DNA of 64,000 nucleotides from CAVXSP01 sp963724645 (GTDB lineage Bacteria; Acidobacteriota; Vicinamibacteria; Vicinamibacterales; SCN-69-37), in NCBI GenBank assembly GCA_963724645.1, contig CAVRVJ010000001.1, positions 62,001 to 126,000 on the forward strand, given 5' to 3'. Shown piece after piece: positions 39,937 to 51,170 of the stretch. A model generated the notes under the pieces. That model searched no databases. It was not told the DNA's origin and worked only from the letters and a program-made list of their open reading frames with translations. The position numbers were made by a program, and so were the translations under genes. Numbering within the stretch: position 1 is the stretch's first letter; every line of letters begins with the position of its first letter.

Positions 39937-41703
39937 ATGCCGAATGAACGTACCTGGTATCCATTGGCCAGTTCGGGCACGGCTGCGCGCAACCTGGCAG
40001 CCACAGCTCCGAGCCCCCACGGACCGATCGACCCGCTCGCCGGGCCCCCGCTCGCCCTTGCAGGCCGCGTCGTCACGATGGATGACACGTTTACCGTCCG
40101 ACCCGATGCCATCGTGTATGTGGAGAACGGAGGCATCGTCGCGGTCCAGGATCGCGGGCAGCCGGCCCCGGCGCGTTTTGCCGGACTCCCGGTGCTCGAG
40201 ACTGACGGAACGATCTTTCCCGGCTTGATCGAACTCCACAATCATCTGAGCTACAACGCGCTCCCGCTATGGTCGCCCGTGCCCAGGCGGTTTACGCACC
40301 GGGGCGAATGGCCCAATCACCCGGACTACCGGCCGCTCGTGAGCGGCCCCATGACGGTCTTGGGAAAGTATCGAGACGCGCACGGCCAGTACCCACTTTT
40401 GCCGCCACTGATCCGCTATGTTGAGTGCAAATGCCTCCTCGGGGGCGTCACGACGAGCCAGGGTGTCAAGCTCGCGAGCAACGCCGGCATTCAACGGTTC
40501 TACCGTGGCATCGTGCGCAACGTGGAGCAAACGGATGACCCCGATCTTCCCAGGGCTCAGGCGCGCATTCCCGACCTCGAGGCCAAGGACGCCAGCAGCT
40601 TTCTCGCACGTCTCAAGAAGGAAGACAGTTGCTTCCTGCTCCATTTGAGCGAAGGCGTGACCGATCCCAGCCAACCGTTGTCCGCGGCGAGGAAACACTT
40701 TCTCGCGCTGGAGGTGGCGCCTGACACATGGGCGCTCGCTAAGGTCTTCACGGGGATCCATGCGGCCGGCCTCCTCCCCGAGGACTTCGACGTCCTCGCG
40801 AGTCACGGCAGTTCGATGGTGTGGTCGCCCTTGAGCAATCTGCTCCTGTATGGCGGCACCGCACGCCTGGACGCCGCGAAACGGGCCGGCGTCACGATCG
40901 CGCTCGGCAGCGACTGGTCACCGACGGGAAGCAAGAATCTCCTCGGCGAGTTGAAGGTGGCGTGGCTCCACACACAGCAGACACTGAATGGCCTGTTCGC
41001 TGCTCGAGACATTGTGGCGATGGCGACACGCAATGCCGCGCAGGTGCTCAAATGGCAGAAGGCGCTCGGCACGATTGAGGCGGGTAAACGGGCGGACCTG
41101 CTCGTGATCGGTGGAACCGCGACCGATCCGTATGAAGGTCTCATCCGCGCGAAAGAAACCGATGTCCGGCTCGTCATGATCAACGGCGTGGCCCGGTACG
41201 GCGTGCCTGATCTGATGCAATCGCTCGCGCCAGCCAGTCAAGCGGTGTCGATTGGGGGGCAGCTCCGGCGAATCTTTCTGACCCAGGAGACGGCCGATCC
41301 CGATGTGGCCCAGGTGCCACTCGACACCGCCACCACGAAGCTTCGCGAAGCCTTCCTCGACATCGTCCGGCTGGCGAAGGAAATCGAACAACCCAGACCG
41401 GTGAGCGCGCCTCGGCACGCCCTCGACGCGTCCGTCGCGCCGGTCTGGTCCCTGTCGCTCGATGAGACTGCGGCCATGGGCGTCGAAATGGGACCGCGGT
41501 TGCCCTTTGATGGACCGCACGATTTCACGGGCACCGAGCGATCGGCGCAGGTCGCGGCGACGGCTCCCCCACTCTCGACAATCCTGAAACCCGTCGAGCT
41601 CGATCCGCTGACGGTGGCCGACGACGACAAGTTCCTCTTGAAGATTGCGGCGCAGCCGAATCTTCCGGAATCTCTCAGAACAGACCTCGCCAACCTCTTT
41701 TAG
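39937..41703 (+). CDS. amidohydrolase-family metal-dependent hydrolase
   Basis: 588 intact residues from the ATG at 39937. Features of the TrzN/ATZ/chlorohydrolase branch are visible: an N-terminal beta-sandwich (LALAGRVVTMDDTF), PGLIELHNHLSYNALPL supplying the HxH metal pair, GGVTTSQG, HGSSMVWSPLSNLLLYG, ALGSDWSPTGSKN with the metal Asp, and a C-terminal return to the small domain (GTIEAGKRADLLVIGG). The C-terminal 150 residues are an extra low-complexity, Pro-rich region. Cytosolic; it hydrolyses C-N or C-Cl bonds of an unknown small molecule. It is divergent from the uracil-glycosylase-like gene, sharing a 135-base promoter region. Confidence 0.83.
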   Translation: MPNERTWYPLASSGTAARNLAATAPSPHGPIDPLAGPPLALAGRVVTMDDTFTVRPDAIVYVENGGIVAVQDRGQPAPARFAGLPVLETDGTIFPGLIELHNHLSYNALPLWSPVPRRFTHRGEWPNHPDYRPLVSGPMTVLGKYRDAHGQYPLLPPLIRYVECKCLLGGVTTSQGVKLASNAGIQRFYRGIVRNVEQTDDPDLPRAQARIPDLEAKDASSFLARLKKEDSCFLLHLSEGVTDPSQPLSAARKHFLALEVAPDTWALAKVFTGIHAAGLLPEDFDVLASHGSSMVWSPLSNLLLYGGTARLDAAKRAGVTIALGSDWSPTGSKNLLGELKVAWLHTQQTLNGLFAARDIVAMATRNAAQVLKWQKALGTIEAGKRADLLVIGGTATDPYEGLIRAKETDVRLVMINGVARYGVPDLMQSLAPASQAVSIGGQLRRIFLTQETADPDVAQVPLDTATTKLREAFLDIVRLAKEIEQPRPVSAPRHALDASVAPVWSLSLDETAAMGVEMGPRLPFDGPHDFTGTERSAQVAATAPPLSTILKPVELDPLTVADDDKFLLKIAAQPNLPESLRTDLANLF

Positions 41704-41745
41704 CGCAGCGTCGCAAGCTTCCCGAGGGCGGCGGCGTGGTGCTGC

Positions 41746-44401
41746 TCAAAGGCCGAGCCCGGCGGTCCAGTTGAGCACGACATGAATGACTGGTGGCGCC
41801 GTGTCGGCGACCGTCATGTTCAGCAGGAAACGTCCATCGCTCGCCACGTCGTACTGCGCGGCAAAGCCGACCGAGACCGCCGGCCCGTTGAGCAGCCGTG
41901 CCCGGAACAGCGGCACGGCCGCGCGGACAGGTGGCGTCGAACCGGACGAGATCGGCGCCGCCATCAGCTGGCCGTCCGGAGCGTAGTAGAACACCTCGCG
42001 CCCGTCGCGACTCCATCGCGGATGCACGCCGCCGTCTCTCGACACCTGGTAGCGGGCGCCAGGCGTGGGAAAGCTCTCGACGAAGACCTCGAATCGTCCG
42101 GAGTCATTGGCGTTGTAGGCCAGGAGCCGCCCGTCAGGCGAAACGGTGGCGTTCGCGAGCATGTAGCCGCGCTCTGCGTAGAGATACGAGGTGCCGTCAC
42201 CCTTCAGCGGGAACACGCCCGTGTTGTAGAAGTTGTTGATCAGATAGCGGTGAAGAACGAACCGGCCGTCGGGCGACCAGGAGTACGGAACGGAGCGTTC
42301 GGTGGGAGTCTTCTGCAGGAGCGTCTCTGGCGACGCCATGTCCGTGGCTTTCCGGTAGAGCGTAGTGATGCCGCCGCGCCGATCCGAACCGAAGACGACC
42401 GTCGCCCCGTCCGGTGACCACACCGGCATCACGTCGTTGCCGTCATCGAACGTGAACCGCGAGAGCACGTTCCGGGCCAGTTCGAGCAGCCAGATATCCT
42501 GGCTGCGCTGGCTCGAGTCGGTCACCTCGACGGCAACGCGGGCATCGTCGCGGGACAGCGCAGGATTGCGATAGTAGCCAGGCTGGCCCGCGACACCGAC
42601 CACACGGCCGGAGCGATCGACCCACGTTAGCTGCGTGGTCTCGACCAGTCGCCCGGCGCGGTAGGCGAGCTGACCTGACTCGGACAGAGAGAACGCATGA
42701 TATCCATTCGCATCCGACATCACGGATGCCTCGATGGGCACGGCCTCACCCGACATCACCGCGCGCGCGGCGTCGAACGGCTGGGCGAAGAGCGTCCCCT
42801 GGCGAGCGAAGACGATACGGCCGGGCTCGACGAACTGCGCCTGCGAATCGGCGGCGAACAGCGCTCTCGTCTCACCTGAGTCGAGCGAACCCAGCCAGAT
42901 CTGGTTCAGCGGATACGCCGAGAACAGGAACCGCCGGCCATCTGGCAGGAACGATGGGAATCGATACGACGTCGCCTTCGAAGCCCGATCGAGCCTGGCC
43001 AACGGCTCAACCCGGCCACCAGACGCCGGGACACGAGACAGGCCACCGTCCGACCCCCCAAAAACGATCGTCCCGTCGCGACTCCACGCGCCGCCGCCTC
43101 CGTCCGTATCACAGATCGGGCGCACCATTACCGCCGGCGACGTCGGCCGCCCTCAACTGACCGTCAGCGAAGAACCCAATCGCGCGGCCGTCGGGCGACC
43201 AGAACGGAAGGAACGCACGGTCGGTACCGGCGAGGCGCTCGGCCTCCCGTGCGCTGAAGTCGCGGAGCCAGAGCGCCTGCTGGCCCCCTCGTACCGCCAC
43301 GAACACGAGCCGTCGTCCGTCGGGAGAGAGGACGGCCGAGATCTGGTTGCCCCCTCCGGTCAACGAGACGGCATCCGGTGGCTGAATCGAGAACCGCGTG
43401 GGAACGGACGGCGTCGACTGCCGCGACCGGACGAGGAACGCGCCGCCGAGCACGGCAAGGAGAAGGGCCGAAAGAACCCACGCCACGCTCTCGCGCCGGC
43501 GCATCGCGACGATCCGCTGTGGGCCATCAGCGACGGGTGCAGCGGTCAGGTCGTCTAGCAGGAAGCGTGCGTCACCGATGTCGCGGAGCCGGTTTCGACG
43601 GTCGCGAGCGAGCGATCGCCGCAGCACGACCGTGACGCCGCTGGACAGTCCGGCGGGCAGCGCGCGCCAGTCGGGATCGCCTCGCAGCACGGCCGCCATC
43701 GTGTCGGCGACGTCCTCGCCCTCAAACGCTCGTCTGCCGGTCAGCATCTCGAACAACACGCACCCGAAGGCCCAGATGTCGCTCTGCCGGTCGGCCGGCC
43801 TTCCCTTTGCCTGCTCGGGCGACATGTACGCCGCCGTGCCGAGGATCATGCCGGCGCTCGTCAGCATCGCGGGCGACGTGATCGTTGGCGACTGCGACGC
43901 GTCGTGGGACGCGCCTGCCGGCTCGAGGGCCTTGGCCAGTCCGAAGTCGAGCACCTTCACGGTGCCATCGGCCCGGACCTTGATGTTGGCGGGCTTCAGG
44001 TCGCGGTGAAGGATGCCCTGCTCGTGCGCGGCTTCGAGACCTTCGGCGATCTGCCTCGCGATCGGCAGGGCTTCGTCGAGCGGGACCGCGCCGCGCGCGA
44101 TACGCTGCGACAGGTCCTCGCCCTCGACCAGTTCCATCACGAGGGCGGTGCCAGTCGCACTCTTCTCCAGGCCGTATATCTGCGCGATGTGGGGATGGTT
44201 CAGCGCGGCGAGGACCTCCGCCTCACGCTGGAATCGCGCTAGCCGGTCCGCATCACCGGCTACCAACACCGGCAGCACCTTCAGGGCCACCTGGCGTTTC
44301 AGGTTCGTGTCGGTCGCGCGGTAGACCTCGCCCATTCCGCCCGCGCCGATCTGAGCGACAACCTCGTAGGCCCCGATCCGCGTTCCTGGGAGGAGAGACA
44401 T
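41746..44401 (-). CDS. Ser/Thr protein kinase with one TM helix and PD40/TolB propeller sensor (one frameshift)
   Basis: The start is the ATG at 44401 (MSLLPGTRIGAYEV, the typical beginning of these kinases); an ATG at 44428 is less likely. The kinase domain occupies residues 13-270, with GAGGMGEVYRATD, VALKVL, ILHRDLKPANIKV, VLDFGLAK and GTAAYMSPEQ. One membrane helix follows (about 303-322, WVLSALLLAVLGGAFLV). A long extracytoplasmic propeller then carries SPDG-type blades: SPDGRRLVFV, SPDGRAIGFF, SRDGTIVFGG, LPDGRRFLFS, SPDGATVVFG, SPDGRLLAYN and others. The frame slips near 43115-43128 between two blades; joined, about 885 residues. A sensor kinase whose ligand is unknown. Confidence 0.87.
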
Positions 44402-44554
44402 CTGTTGATGGTGGCGTGTCCGTTCCATTCTATCGTCGCCGGAGCACTATGCCGCTGAACGCTGGATTGCACACGCCGTTGCCGCGACGCGCTCGTTACG
44501 CTGACCCGGGCATTCCTGTAGAATCCCTCCTCCACGGACACGCGCGGATCCCTC

Positions 44555-46190
44555 ATGCCTCAACTGTCGTCCGCGTCTCTCCCTCGAATGTCGCCCGCGC
44601 GGCTCGCGCCTTCGGCGAGACGGGCGCGGCCGTGGCGTGCGGTGACGGTCGCCGCACTCCTCGTTTTCGCGGCGGCCCTCGCCTCCGCCCAGCAGCCACC
44701 CTTCGACGTCCTCGTCCTCGGCGGCCGTCTGATCGACGGCTCCGGCAATCCGTGGCGGCGGGCCGACGTCGGGATCCGAGGTGACCGCATCGTCGCGGTC
44801 GGCCGGCTCGCCGGCAGCGCAGCGGCGACCGTGATCGAGGCAAGGGATCGCATCGTCGCGCCGGGATTCATCGACGTCCACTCGCATGCTCTGGCCAGCA
44901 TCACCACTGCCGGCCTGCGCGAGGCACGCGCGCTGATTGCGCAGGGCGTGACGACCGTCGTCGGCAATCCTGACGGCGGCGGGCCGGTCGATCTGAAGCA
45001 GCAGGCAGCGAGTCTCGAGGCCGACGGTGGCATCGGCGTCAACGCCGCGCTTCTCATCGGCCACGCGAGCGTACGCAACGCCGCGGTTCGTCCGCCGACC
45101 AAGCGTGACCCGACGGCGGCCGAGCTCGATCAAATGCGGGCCCTGGTGCGCCAGGGCGTGGCGGACGGCGCCTTCGGCCTGTCGAGCGGCCTCTTCTATG
45201 TTCCCGGCCGGTACGCGACGACGGAGGAGGTCATCGCGCTTGCGCAGGAGGCCGGCGGCGTCTACACGAGCCACATCCGGGACGAGGGCACGTACGACGC
45301 CGGCGTCGTCGCCTCCGTCGATGAAGTGATCCGGATTGCGGAAGAGGCCCGCGTGCGGGGAATCGTCACGCACATGAAGGCGCTCGGACCGGACAGCTGG
45401 GGTCTTGGGACGACGCTGGTCGCCCACATCGAAGCCGCGCGGGCACGCGGTGTCGAGGTGTACGCCGATCAGTACCCGTACGACGCGTCATCGACCAGCC
45501 TTGCCGCCGCCGTGATGCCGGGCGAGAGCGCTGATGGCGCGCGCGAGGCCATGGCTGCACCGGAGGCGCGCGCCAAATTCCTGGCGATCGTCCGGGACAA
45601 CATCCGCCGGCGCGGCGGCGCCCATGCCATCGCCATCGCGTCCGGCCGCGGCGCGCCGAACCTCGAGGGCCAGCGTCTCGACGACATCGCCGCCGCCCGC
45701 GGTGTCACGCCCGAACAGGCCGCCACGGACATCGTCATCGCCGGCGGCGCGTCGATCGTGTCCTTCAACATGTCCGAGAAGGACATCGAGACGATCATGC
45801 GGCAGGCGTGGACGATGGCGTCGAGCGACGGAGGGTTGTCGCTGCCCGGCCCGAGCCTGCCGCACCCGCGCGACAGCGGCGCCTTCGCCCGGCGTCTTGC
45901 CGTGTACGTTCGGCGAGCGCGGCGTCATCTCGCTCGATCACGCGATCCGGACGATGACGAGCCTGCCCGCGTCGGTGTTCGGCCTCGATGGGCGCGGGGA
46001 GCTGCGGGAAGGGGCGTTCGCGGATCTCGTCGTCTTCGACCCGGCCAAGGTGATCGACCGCGCGACCTACCAGCAGCCGCGCGAGCTCGCGGACGGCATG
46101 GACTGGGTCATCGTCAACGGCGCCATCGCGCGCAAGGACGGCGCCTTCACCGGCGTCCGCGCGGGCAAGGTGCTGAAGAAATCGCGGTGA
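44555..46190 (+). CDS. secreted N-acyl-D-amino-acid deacylase (D-aminoacylase) family amidohydrolase (one frameshift)
   Basis: The start is the ATG at 44555, with ATG 44588 as alternative. An Arg-rich N-region and the hydrophobic AVTVAALLVFAAALASAQQ form a signal peptide. The fold follows D-aminoacylase: DVLVLGGRLIDGSGNPWRR, APGFIDVHSHAL (metal HxH), GVTTVVGNPDGGG, FGLSSGLFYVPG, YTSHIRDEG (metal His), THMKALG, ADQYPYDASSTS, MASSDGG (catalytic Asp) and LREGAFADLVVFDP. The frame slips near 45905-45918; joined, about 545 residues ending at the TGA at 46188. It removes acyl groups from N-acyl-D-amino acids or D-aminoacyl esters in the periplasm. The stop overlaps the GTG start of a penicillin-acylase gene (GTGA), so the two are coupled. 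Confidence 0.85.
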
Positions 46191-48356
46191 CGATTCGCCC
46201 GGCTCGCGCACGCGTGGTCCTGGCCGCGGCCATTCTCGCGGCCGGCGTCGTGGCCGCGCGCCCGTCCGCCTCGGCGCCCGCCGAACTCTGGCGTGATGTC
46301 GAAGTGATCCGCACCGCGCACGGCGTGCCTCACATCCGCGCCGCCACCCTGCGCGCCGCGGGCTACGCCATGGCCTGGGTCCAGTGCGAAGACTACGGCA
46401 CGCGGACGCCGATGCAGCTGCTGCAGGCGCGGGGCCAGTCCGCGAGGTTCCTTGGACGCGCCGCCATCGACGCCAACTTCCAGGGACTGCAAAAGCGGGC
46501 GCGCGCGGTCGAAACGTACCACCTGCTCGAGCAGGAGACGCGCGACATCTATGACGGGTTTGCGGCCGGCGTAAACCGGTACATCGCGCTGCACGCCGAC
46601 GAGTTTCCCGAGGGTATGCCCGCGGACTTCTCCGGCTACGACGTCGCCAGTCTTCACATCGGCAATGGGCCGCCCGCCGCCCGCGTGCGGCGGTTCGTTG
46701 CGGCCTTGACCGGCGAGTCGCCGCCCGGCGCGATCGACACCGACCCGGCGTTGGAGGGCGAAAGTGACGTGCCGCCCGACGACATCGGATCGAATGCGTG
46801 GGCGCTGGCACCAAGCCGAACCCGATCCGGGCGGGCCATCCTGCTCCGCAATCCTCACCTCGCGTGGACGGCCGGTTACTACGAAGCGCACGTGACGGTG
46901 CCCGGCGTCCTCGATTTCTACGGCGACATCCGCATCGGCGGTCCGCTCATCGTCGTCGGCGGCTTCAACCGCGATCTCGGTTTCGCGACCACCAACAGCA
47001 ACAGCGGCGACCTCACGGAAATCTACGCGCTCGACGCCGACCCTGCGGACCGGGGCCGGTATTTGCTCGATGGCGCCTCGCTGCCCGTGATCCACGAATC
47101 GCTCACGGTGGAGTTCCTCGACGGCGAGCGCATGGCCCGCGAAACGCGCGACTTCGAGGTCGTGCCGTTCGGCCGCGTGGTGCACCGCGGGCCCGGCAAG
47201 ATCTACGTCGCGCGAACCGCGGGCGACGGCGAGTTTCGCGCCGGCGAAGAGTATCTGAGAATGATGCGCGCCCATTCGCTGGCCGAATGGAAGGACGCGA
47301 TGCGTCTGCGCGCGCTCGTGACGGCGAATTTCACGTACGCCGATCGCGCTGGGAACATCTTCTATCTGTGGAACACGTCGCTCCCCTGGCTGCCACACCC
47401 CGTCGGCGGCGACCATGCGACGCCGGTCCACGACACGCGGGACATGTGGACGCGCTACATTCCCTTCGATGATCTGCCCCACTTCCTGAATCCGCCCGGC
47501 GGCTACCTCACGAACGAGAACGACTCGCCGCACTTCGCGAACGTGCGCGGGCCAATCAATCTCACGAACGCGTACCCGAACATCGAGCCGCCGCTCCTGC
47601 GGCTGCGGACCCAGCATGCCATCGCGCTGCTCGACAACCGCCGCAAGTTCACCCTCGAGGACGTCGTCCGCGCGAAACACAGCTACAAGATGCTGCTGGC
47701 GGATCGGGTGAAGGACGACCTGGTCAAGGCAGTGGCGGCGACGAAGCCCACGGGCGAGCTGGCCGCCGCGCTGGGGCTGTTGCGCAAATGGGACAACACG
47801 GCCGGTCCGGACAGCCGCGGCGCCGTGCTCTTCGAAGTGTGGTGGACGCAGGACCCGCAGGGCCATCCGCGCGGCGGAGCAGTTCGCCTCCGTCTGGGGC
47901 GAGACGGATCCGCTGAAGACACCGCGCGGCCTGGCCGTTCCGGGGCGAGCGGTCGAGGCGCTCACGTGGGCGGCCGCGGAAACGAAGAGCCGGTACGGGC
48001 GCATGGACGTCGCGTGGGGCGAAATCCATCGCGTGCGGCGCGGCAGTGTGGACGTGCCGGTTGGCGGCTGCTCCGGCACCCTCGGCTGTTTTCGCGTGCT
48101 GAACTTCGCGCGCGACCCCACCGACGGCAAGCTTGTCGCCAACTCGGCCGACGCGTGGGTGCTGGCCGTGGAATTCGACGACATCCCGCGCGCGTATTCC
48201 GTGCTGGCCTACGGAGAGAGCCCGAACCCCAGCTCTCCCTGGCACGCCGATCAAGCCGAGATGTTCGCGCGCGGCGAACTGAAGAAGGTCGCGTTCACCG
48301 CGAAGGACGTGGACGCGGGCGCGGTCCTTCGGTATCGGCCCGGCGCGCCGCGGTGA
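46187..48356 (+). CDS. penicillin acylase-family N-terminal-nucleophile amidase (one frameshift)
   Basis: Starts at a GTG sharing GTGA with the aminoacylase stop. A signal peptide (VVLAAAILAAGVVAARPSASA) precedes DVEVIRTAHGVPHIRA and YAMAWVQCEDYG, the alpha-chain start. The autocatalytic cleavage site and nucleophile Ser lie in DDIGSNAWALAPSRT (Ser near residue 202), followed by LRNPHLAW and GFNRDLGFATTNSN. The frame slips near 47868-47872; in the corrected frame the C-terminus contains DVAWGEIHRVRRG and ends at 48356, about 722 residues in all. Such enzymes hydrolyse amide bonds of acylated compounds (penicillins, acyl-homoserine lactones, N-acyl amino acids). Its partner deacylase suggests a shared N-acyl substrate. 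Confidence 0.86.
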
Positions 48357-48405
48357 CGCGGGCTCGCGGCACCCGGCGCTCGCGTGACTGAGCCACGATT
48401 CCTGA

Positions 48406-49822
48406 CTAGTCCTTCCGCGCGATTCGGCCGACGACGCGCACCCAGCCCACCGCGCCATCCGGCGTCCGGACGAACTCGACCGGATTTCCGGCGATCAGCC
48501 CCGGCGAGCACCACGGCGCGATCCGGCGCGTAGAACGCGATCGGGCTCGTGTCCACCATCAGCCGGCCATTCTGCTCGCGCACGGTGACCGTCCCAACAG
48601 GCGGCCGGCGATAGATCCCGAGATAAGGCGCGGGATCCGGCTGGGTCGCCAGGATCGGGACGTCCGGCATCGTCTCGTTGACGCCGCGGTGCCCGATAGC
48701 CTGCGCCGGATCGAGGGTGAGCCCCTCGAGGAGGGTCAGGGACGCGCGCTCGACGTCCTGGATAAGCCGCCAGCCGTCGGCGTGATTGGTCAGAATTGCG
48801 AGCACGAGGCGCCGCTCGGGCACCAGCTCGAGCAGGAGGCAGTGGCCGAGCGTGCCGCCGTGCGCTGCCGTCATCACGCCCCCGACCTTGCGCAGGTGCC
48901 ACCCGATCCCCATCTCGTCGTCGGTTGGACTCTTGCGCAGGCGCGGCGTGCGCATCTCCTCCAGCGACGCGCGCGTCAGCACTCGCTGACCATTGCGTCC
49001 CGTGCCGTCGCCGAGATGAAAGCTGCCGTACGCGAGCACGTCGCTGAGGCTCATCGACACGCCGCCGACCGAAACGGTGCCCGACCGGCTCATCGGCCGG
49101 CTGACGACGACCTTGCCGTTCTGCGTGCGATGGGCGACGGAAAACCGGTACGTCGCGACGTCCTCGAGCCGCGTGAAAGCGTGCGTCAGGCCGATCGGCT
49201 CGAACACGAGCGTGCGAAACGCGTCGTGAATCGACTGCCCCGTGACGGCCTCGATGACGCGGCCGGCGACCGCAAAGCCCGCGTTGTTGTAGCTCCAGAC
49301 CTCGCCCGGCGCAGCCAGCTGCGGCAGGTCGCGCATCGTCTCGACGAAATGCGCGAGTGTCTGCGTGCCGCGATCCTCCGGCGTGAGCTGGCCTTCCCAG
49401 CCTGGCGTGTGCGTCAGCAGGTGCCAGATCGCCACGTCGCGGCTGGCCGCGTCACTTTGCACCTTGAAATCCGGCAGGTACTTCCGCACGGGCGCCGACA
49501 GGTCGATCTTCCCCTGCTCCACCAATCGCATGATGGCGGTGGCCGTCACGGTCTTCGAGATCGACGCCAGCGCGAACACCGTGTCCGGTGTCACCGGCTG
49601 CGGCTCGTCCACGTTGGTGACGCCAAACCCGCGCACGGTCGCCTGCCCGTTCTTGACGATGCCGAAGGCAGCGCCAGGGATGGCGTACTCGGCCATCTTC
49701 GCCGCGACAAGGGCGGCCAACTGCTCGAACCTGGGATCGGGGTCGGCGACGGCCGGAGGCGCTTGCGCGGACGCGAACGTCACCGCCGCGGCGATCAGCG
49801 CCACGGTCAGGAGCTTTCGCAT
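48406..49822 (-). CDS. serine beta-lactamase-fold hydrolase (class C/PBP4*-like), one frameshift
   Basis: The start is the ATG at 49822, with a signal peptide (LLTVALIAAAVTFASAQAPP). Active-site motifs are present: SxxK in ALASISKTVTA, YxN in WSYNNAGFA, and HGG in MTAAHGGTLGH. An extra beta-barrel domain (about residues 395-470) follows. The frame slips in a GGGG run at 48499-48502; corrected, the protein ends LARKD-like at the TAG at 48406, about 471 residues. Left uncorrected it would run on to 48251 and overlap the acylase gene, which is an artefact. Family members are esterases, D-aminopeptidases or penicillin-binding enzymes. Convergent with the aminoacylase/acylase pair, so it may act on related substrates. 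Confidence 0.83.
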
Positions 49823-50020
49823 GAGGACGGATCTTATGCCAGTGGTGACGGCGCCACACCGTCGCCCGCGCTGTGCTAGCTGGACGCGGTGGTCCGCGGG
49901 ACGCGTAGCCGATACTGCCGCCGTGCGGGCCGCCCGCTCGTGTGCCTGATCACCTGATCAGATGACTGCCTCGCCGGCCGCCAGTTATGGCGAGCCTTCC
50001 GGGCGCTCCTGGCGGAACGC

Positions 50021-50605
50021 CTATGCGGCACGCACTGAGGACTCGCCTCGCACCGCGGCGAGCGCCTCGGCCCGCTCCTTGAGGCCGAGTAACGTGCGCC
50101 GCGTCATGAGAAATGCCCCAGGCTCGAGCGCAAATACCGCGAACAGCCAAGCCCAGACGGTCTGGGGGCGCACCTGGCTGCGCGCCACGAGCCGTGTTCG
50201 TTCCTCGTCCACCGCGTAGAGGCCAAACTGCCAGACCCAATCGAAGCCGCTCATGTTCCGCACATCCAACACCAGCGCGCGACGGGGTTCAGTGGCCGCC
50301 ACAGGCCATCCGCGGCGGGTGGCACTCGGACGATCCAGAAAGCCGAAGAGGCGGTCGAGCCAGTCGCCGCTGTGGAGCCCGGGACGCTGATAGCCCATCT
50401 GCACCAGCCGGGGCCAAATGTGTTCCGGCCGCGCGTTGACGATGATGGCCATCGTGTGTGAAAACGTGGGATTGACGACGAGACTATCGCCCGCCATGAC
50501 GCGGGTCAGATCAGATGAAGTCGTGGCCCAGCGGGCCATCCAACGTCGAATCGGAAACCAGAACGCAACGGCGAGCGTCAGCGCAAGGACGAGTGTGGGA
50601 ACCAT
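50021..50605 (-). CDS. SRPBCC (START/Bet v1-like) family protein with N-terminal membrane anchor
   Basis: 194 residues from the ATG at 50605, with GGAGGGAGCTC upstream fixing the start. One hydrophobic N-terminal segment (VPTLVLALTLAVAFWFP) is followed by a helix-grip fold: MAIIVNARPEHIWPRLVQMG is the usual first strand and helix, then GLHSGDWLDRLFG, and the strands of ALVLDVRN and TRLVARSQVR. The long C-terminal helix comes last. It may bind a lipid or other hydrophobic ligand at the membrane. It has no close partner. Confidence 0.75.
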   Translation of the reverse strand: MVPTLVLALTLAVAFWFPIRRWMARWATTSSDLTRVMAGDSLVVNPTFSHTMAIIVNARPEHIWPRLVQMGYQRPGLHSGDWLDRLFGFLDRPSATRRGWPVAATEPRRALVLDVRNMSGFDWVWQFGLYAVDEERTRLVARSQVRPQTVWAWLFAVFALEPGAFLMTRRTLLGLKERAEALAAVRGESSVRAA

Positions 50606-51170
50606 GAGCTCCCTCCGGATTCAGAGGCAACTGAAGCACCATGCGTGCCATCGGATGCATTCGCGCGCAGGCCGGGAATCCCGGACGCGCGGCGCCGGAG
50701 TCCCTTTGGCGGTGTCGAATTCTTCGGGGGCATGAGTGGGATTTCCCGCTCAGGGGCCGGCCAATGAAAGACGGCCGTTGCCGGATGCACGGCGACCTCA
50801 GCTCCGGGCCTCGGACGCCGGAAGGGCTCAGCCGGAGCCAGCGGGCGCGGTGCTCGGCGGCCTCACCGGAAATCCTGCGTAGGCGGACAGCGCCAGCCCG
50901 ACCGGCGCGATCTGCTGCAACGCGGCTTGCACGCTAGTTGATCGCGATCAAGGGATTCGGTATTTGCCAGTCGCGCGGTGAGTGTTCAGCGGCGTCGTGC
51001 TATCAACGTAGTCGTGCTCACTCTGACGAGTCTGGTCCCGGCACGCGCGTGGCCGGAATCGTCGTCACGAGGAGTGCGGCGATCGCTATGCACGGGATGG
51101 GTCTCTGGATCATGGTTCGAGTCTGGCGTGAAACCGCTATCGTCCGGGCGCCTCCGAGTCAGTTGAACAG
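50606..51170. other. 565-base interval without an intact gene
   Basis: Between the SRPBCC gene and the nine-helix membrane protein. The only recognisable content is a degenerate HGGxSTG-type fragment at 50758-50937. The remaining 230 bases before 51171 carry no convincing frame or repeat. Confidence 0.5.
50758..50937 (+). pseudogene. degenerate fragment of an HGGxSTGPxTxEG-type small protein
   Basis: The frame reads RPMKDGRCRMHGDLSSGPRT and then PEGLSRSQRAR. Small proteins associated with phages and mobile DNA carry the matching consensus C-R-M-H-G-G-x-S-T-G-P-x-T-x-E-G-x-x-R. Here HGG has become HGD, STGP has become SSGP, the upstream Cys-rich half is not in frame, and no start or ribosome site exists. 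A relic is more likely than a gene. Confidence 0.45.

Noticed and set aside
46067..48184. 705-residue minus-strand frame
   Set aside because: Antisense to the aminoacylase/acylase genes, low-complexity composition, no ribosome site or domain.
44555..48391. Single 1278-residue fusion of D-aminoacylase and penicillin acylase
   Set aside because: The two families are joined only because a frameshift near 45910 skips the real stop at 46188. In the corrected frame they are separate genes overlapping by GTGA.
48251..48500. C-terminal extension of the beta-lactamase-fold protein overlapping the acylase gene
   Set aside because: It arises from one extra G at 48499-48502. The alternative frame gives a natural ending at 48406.
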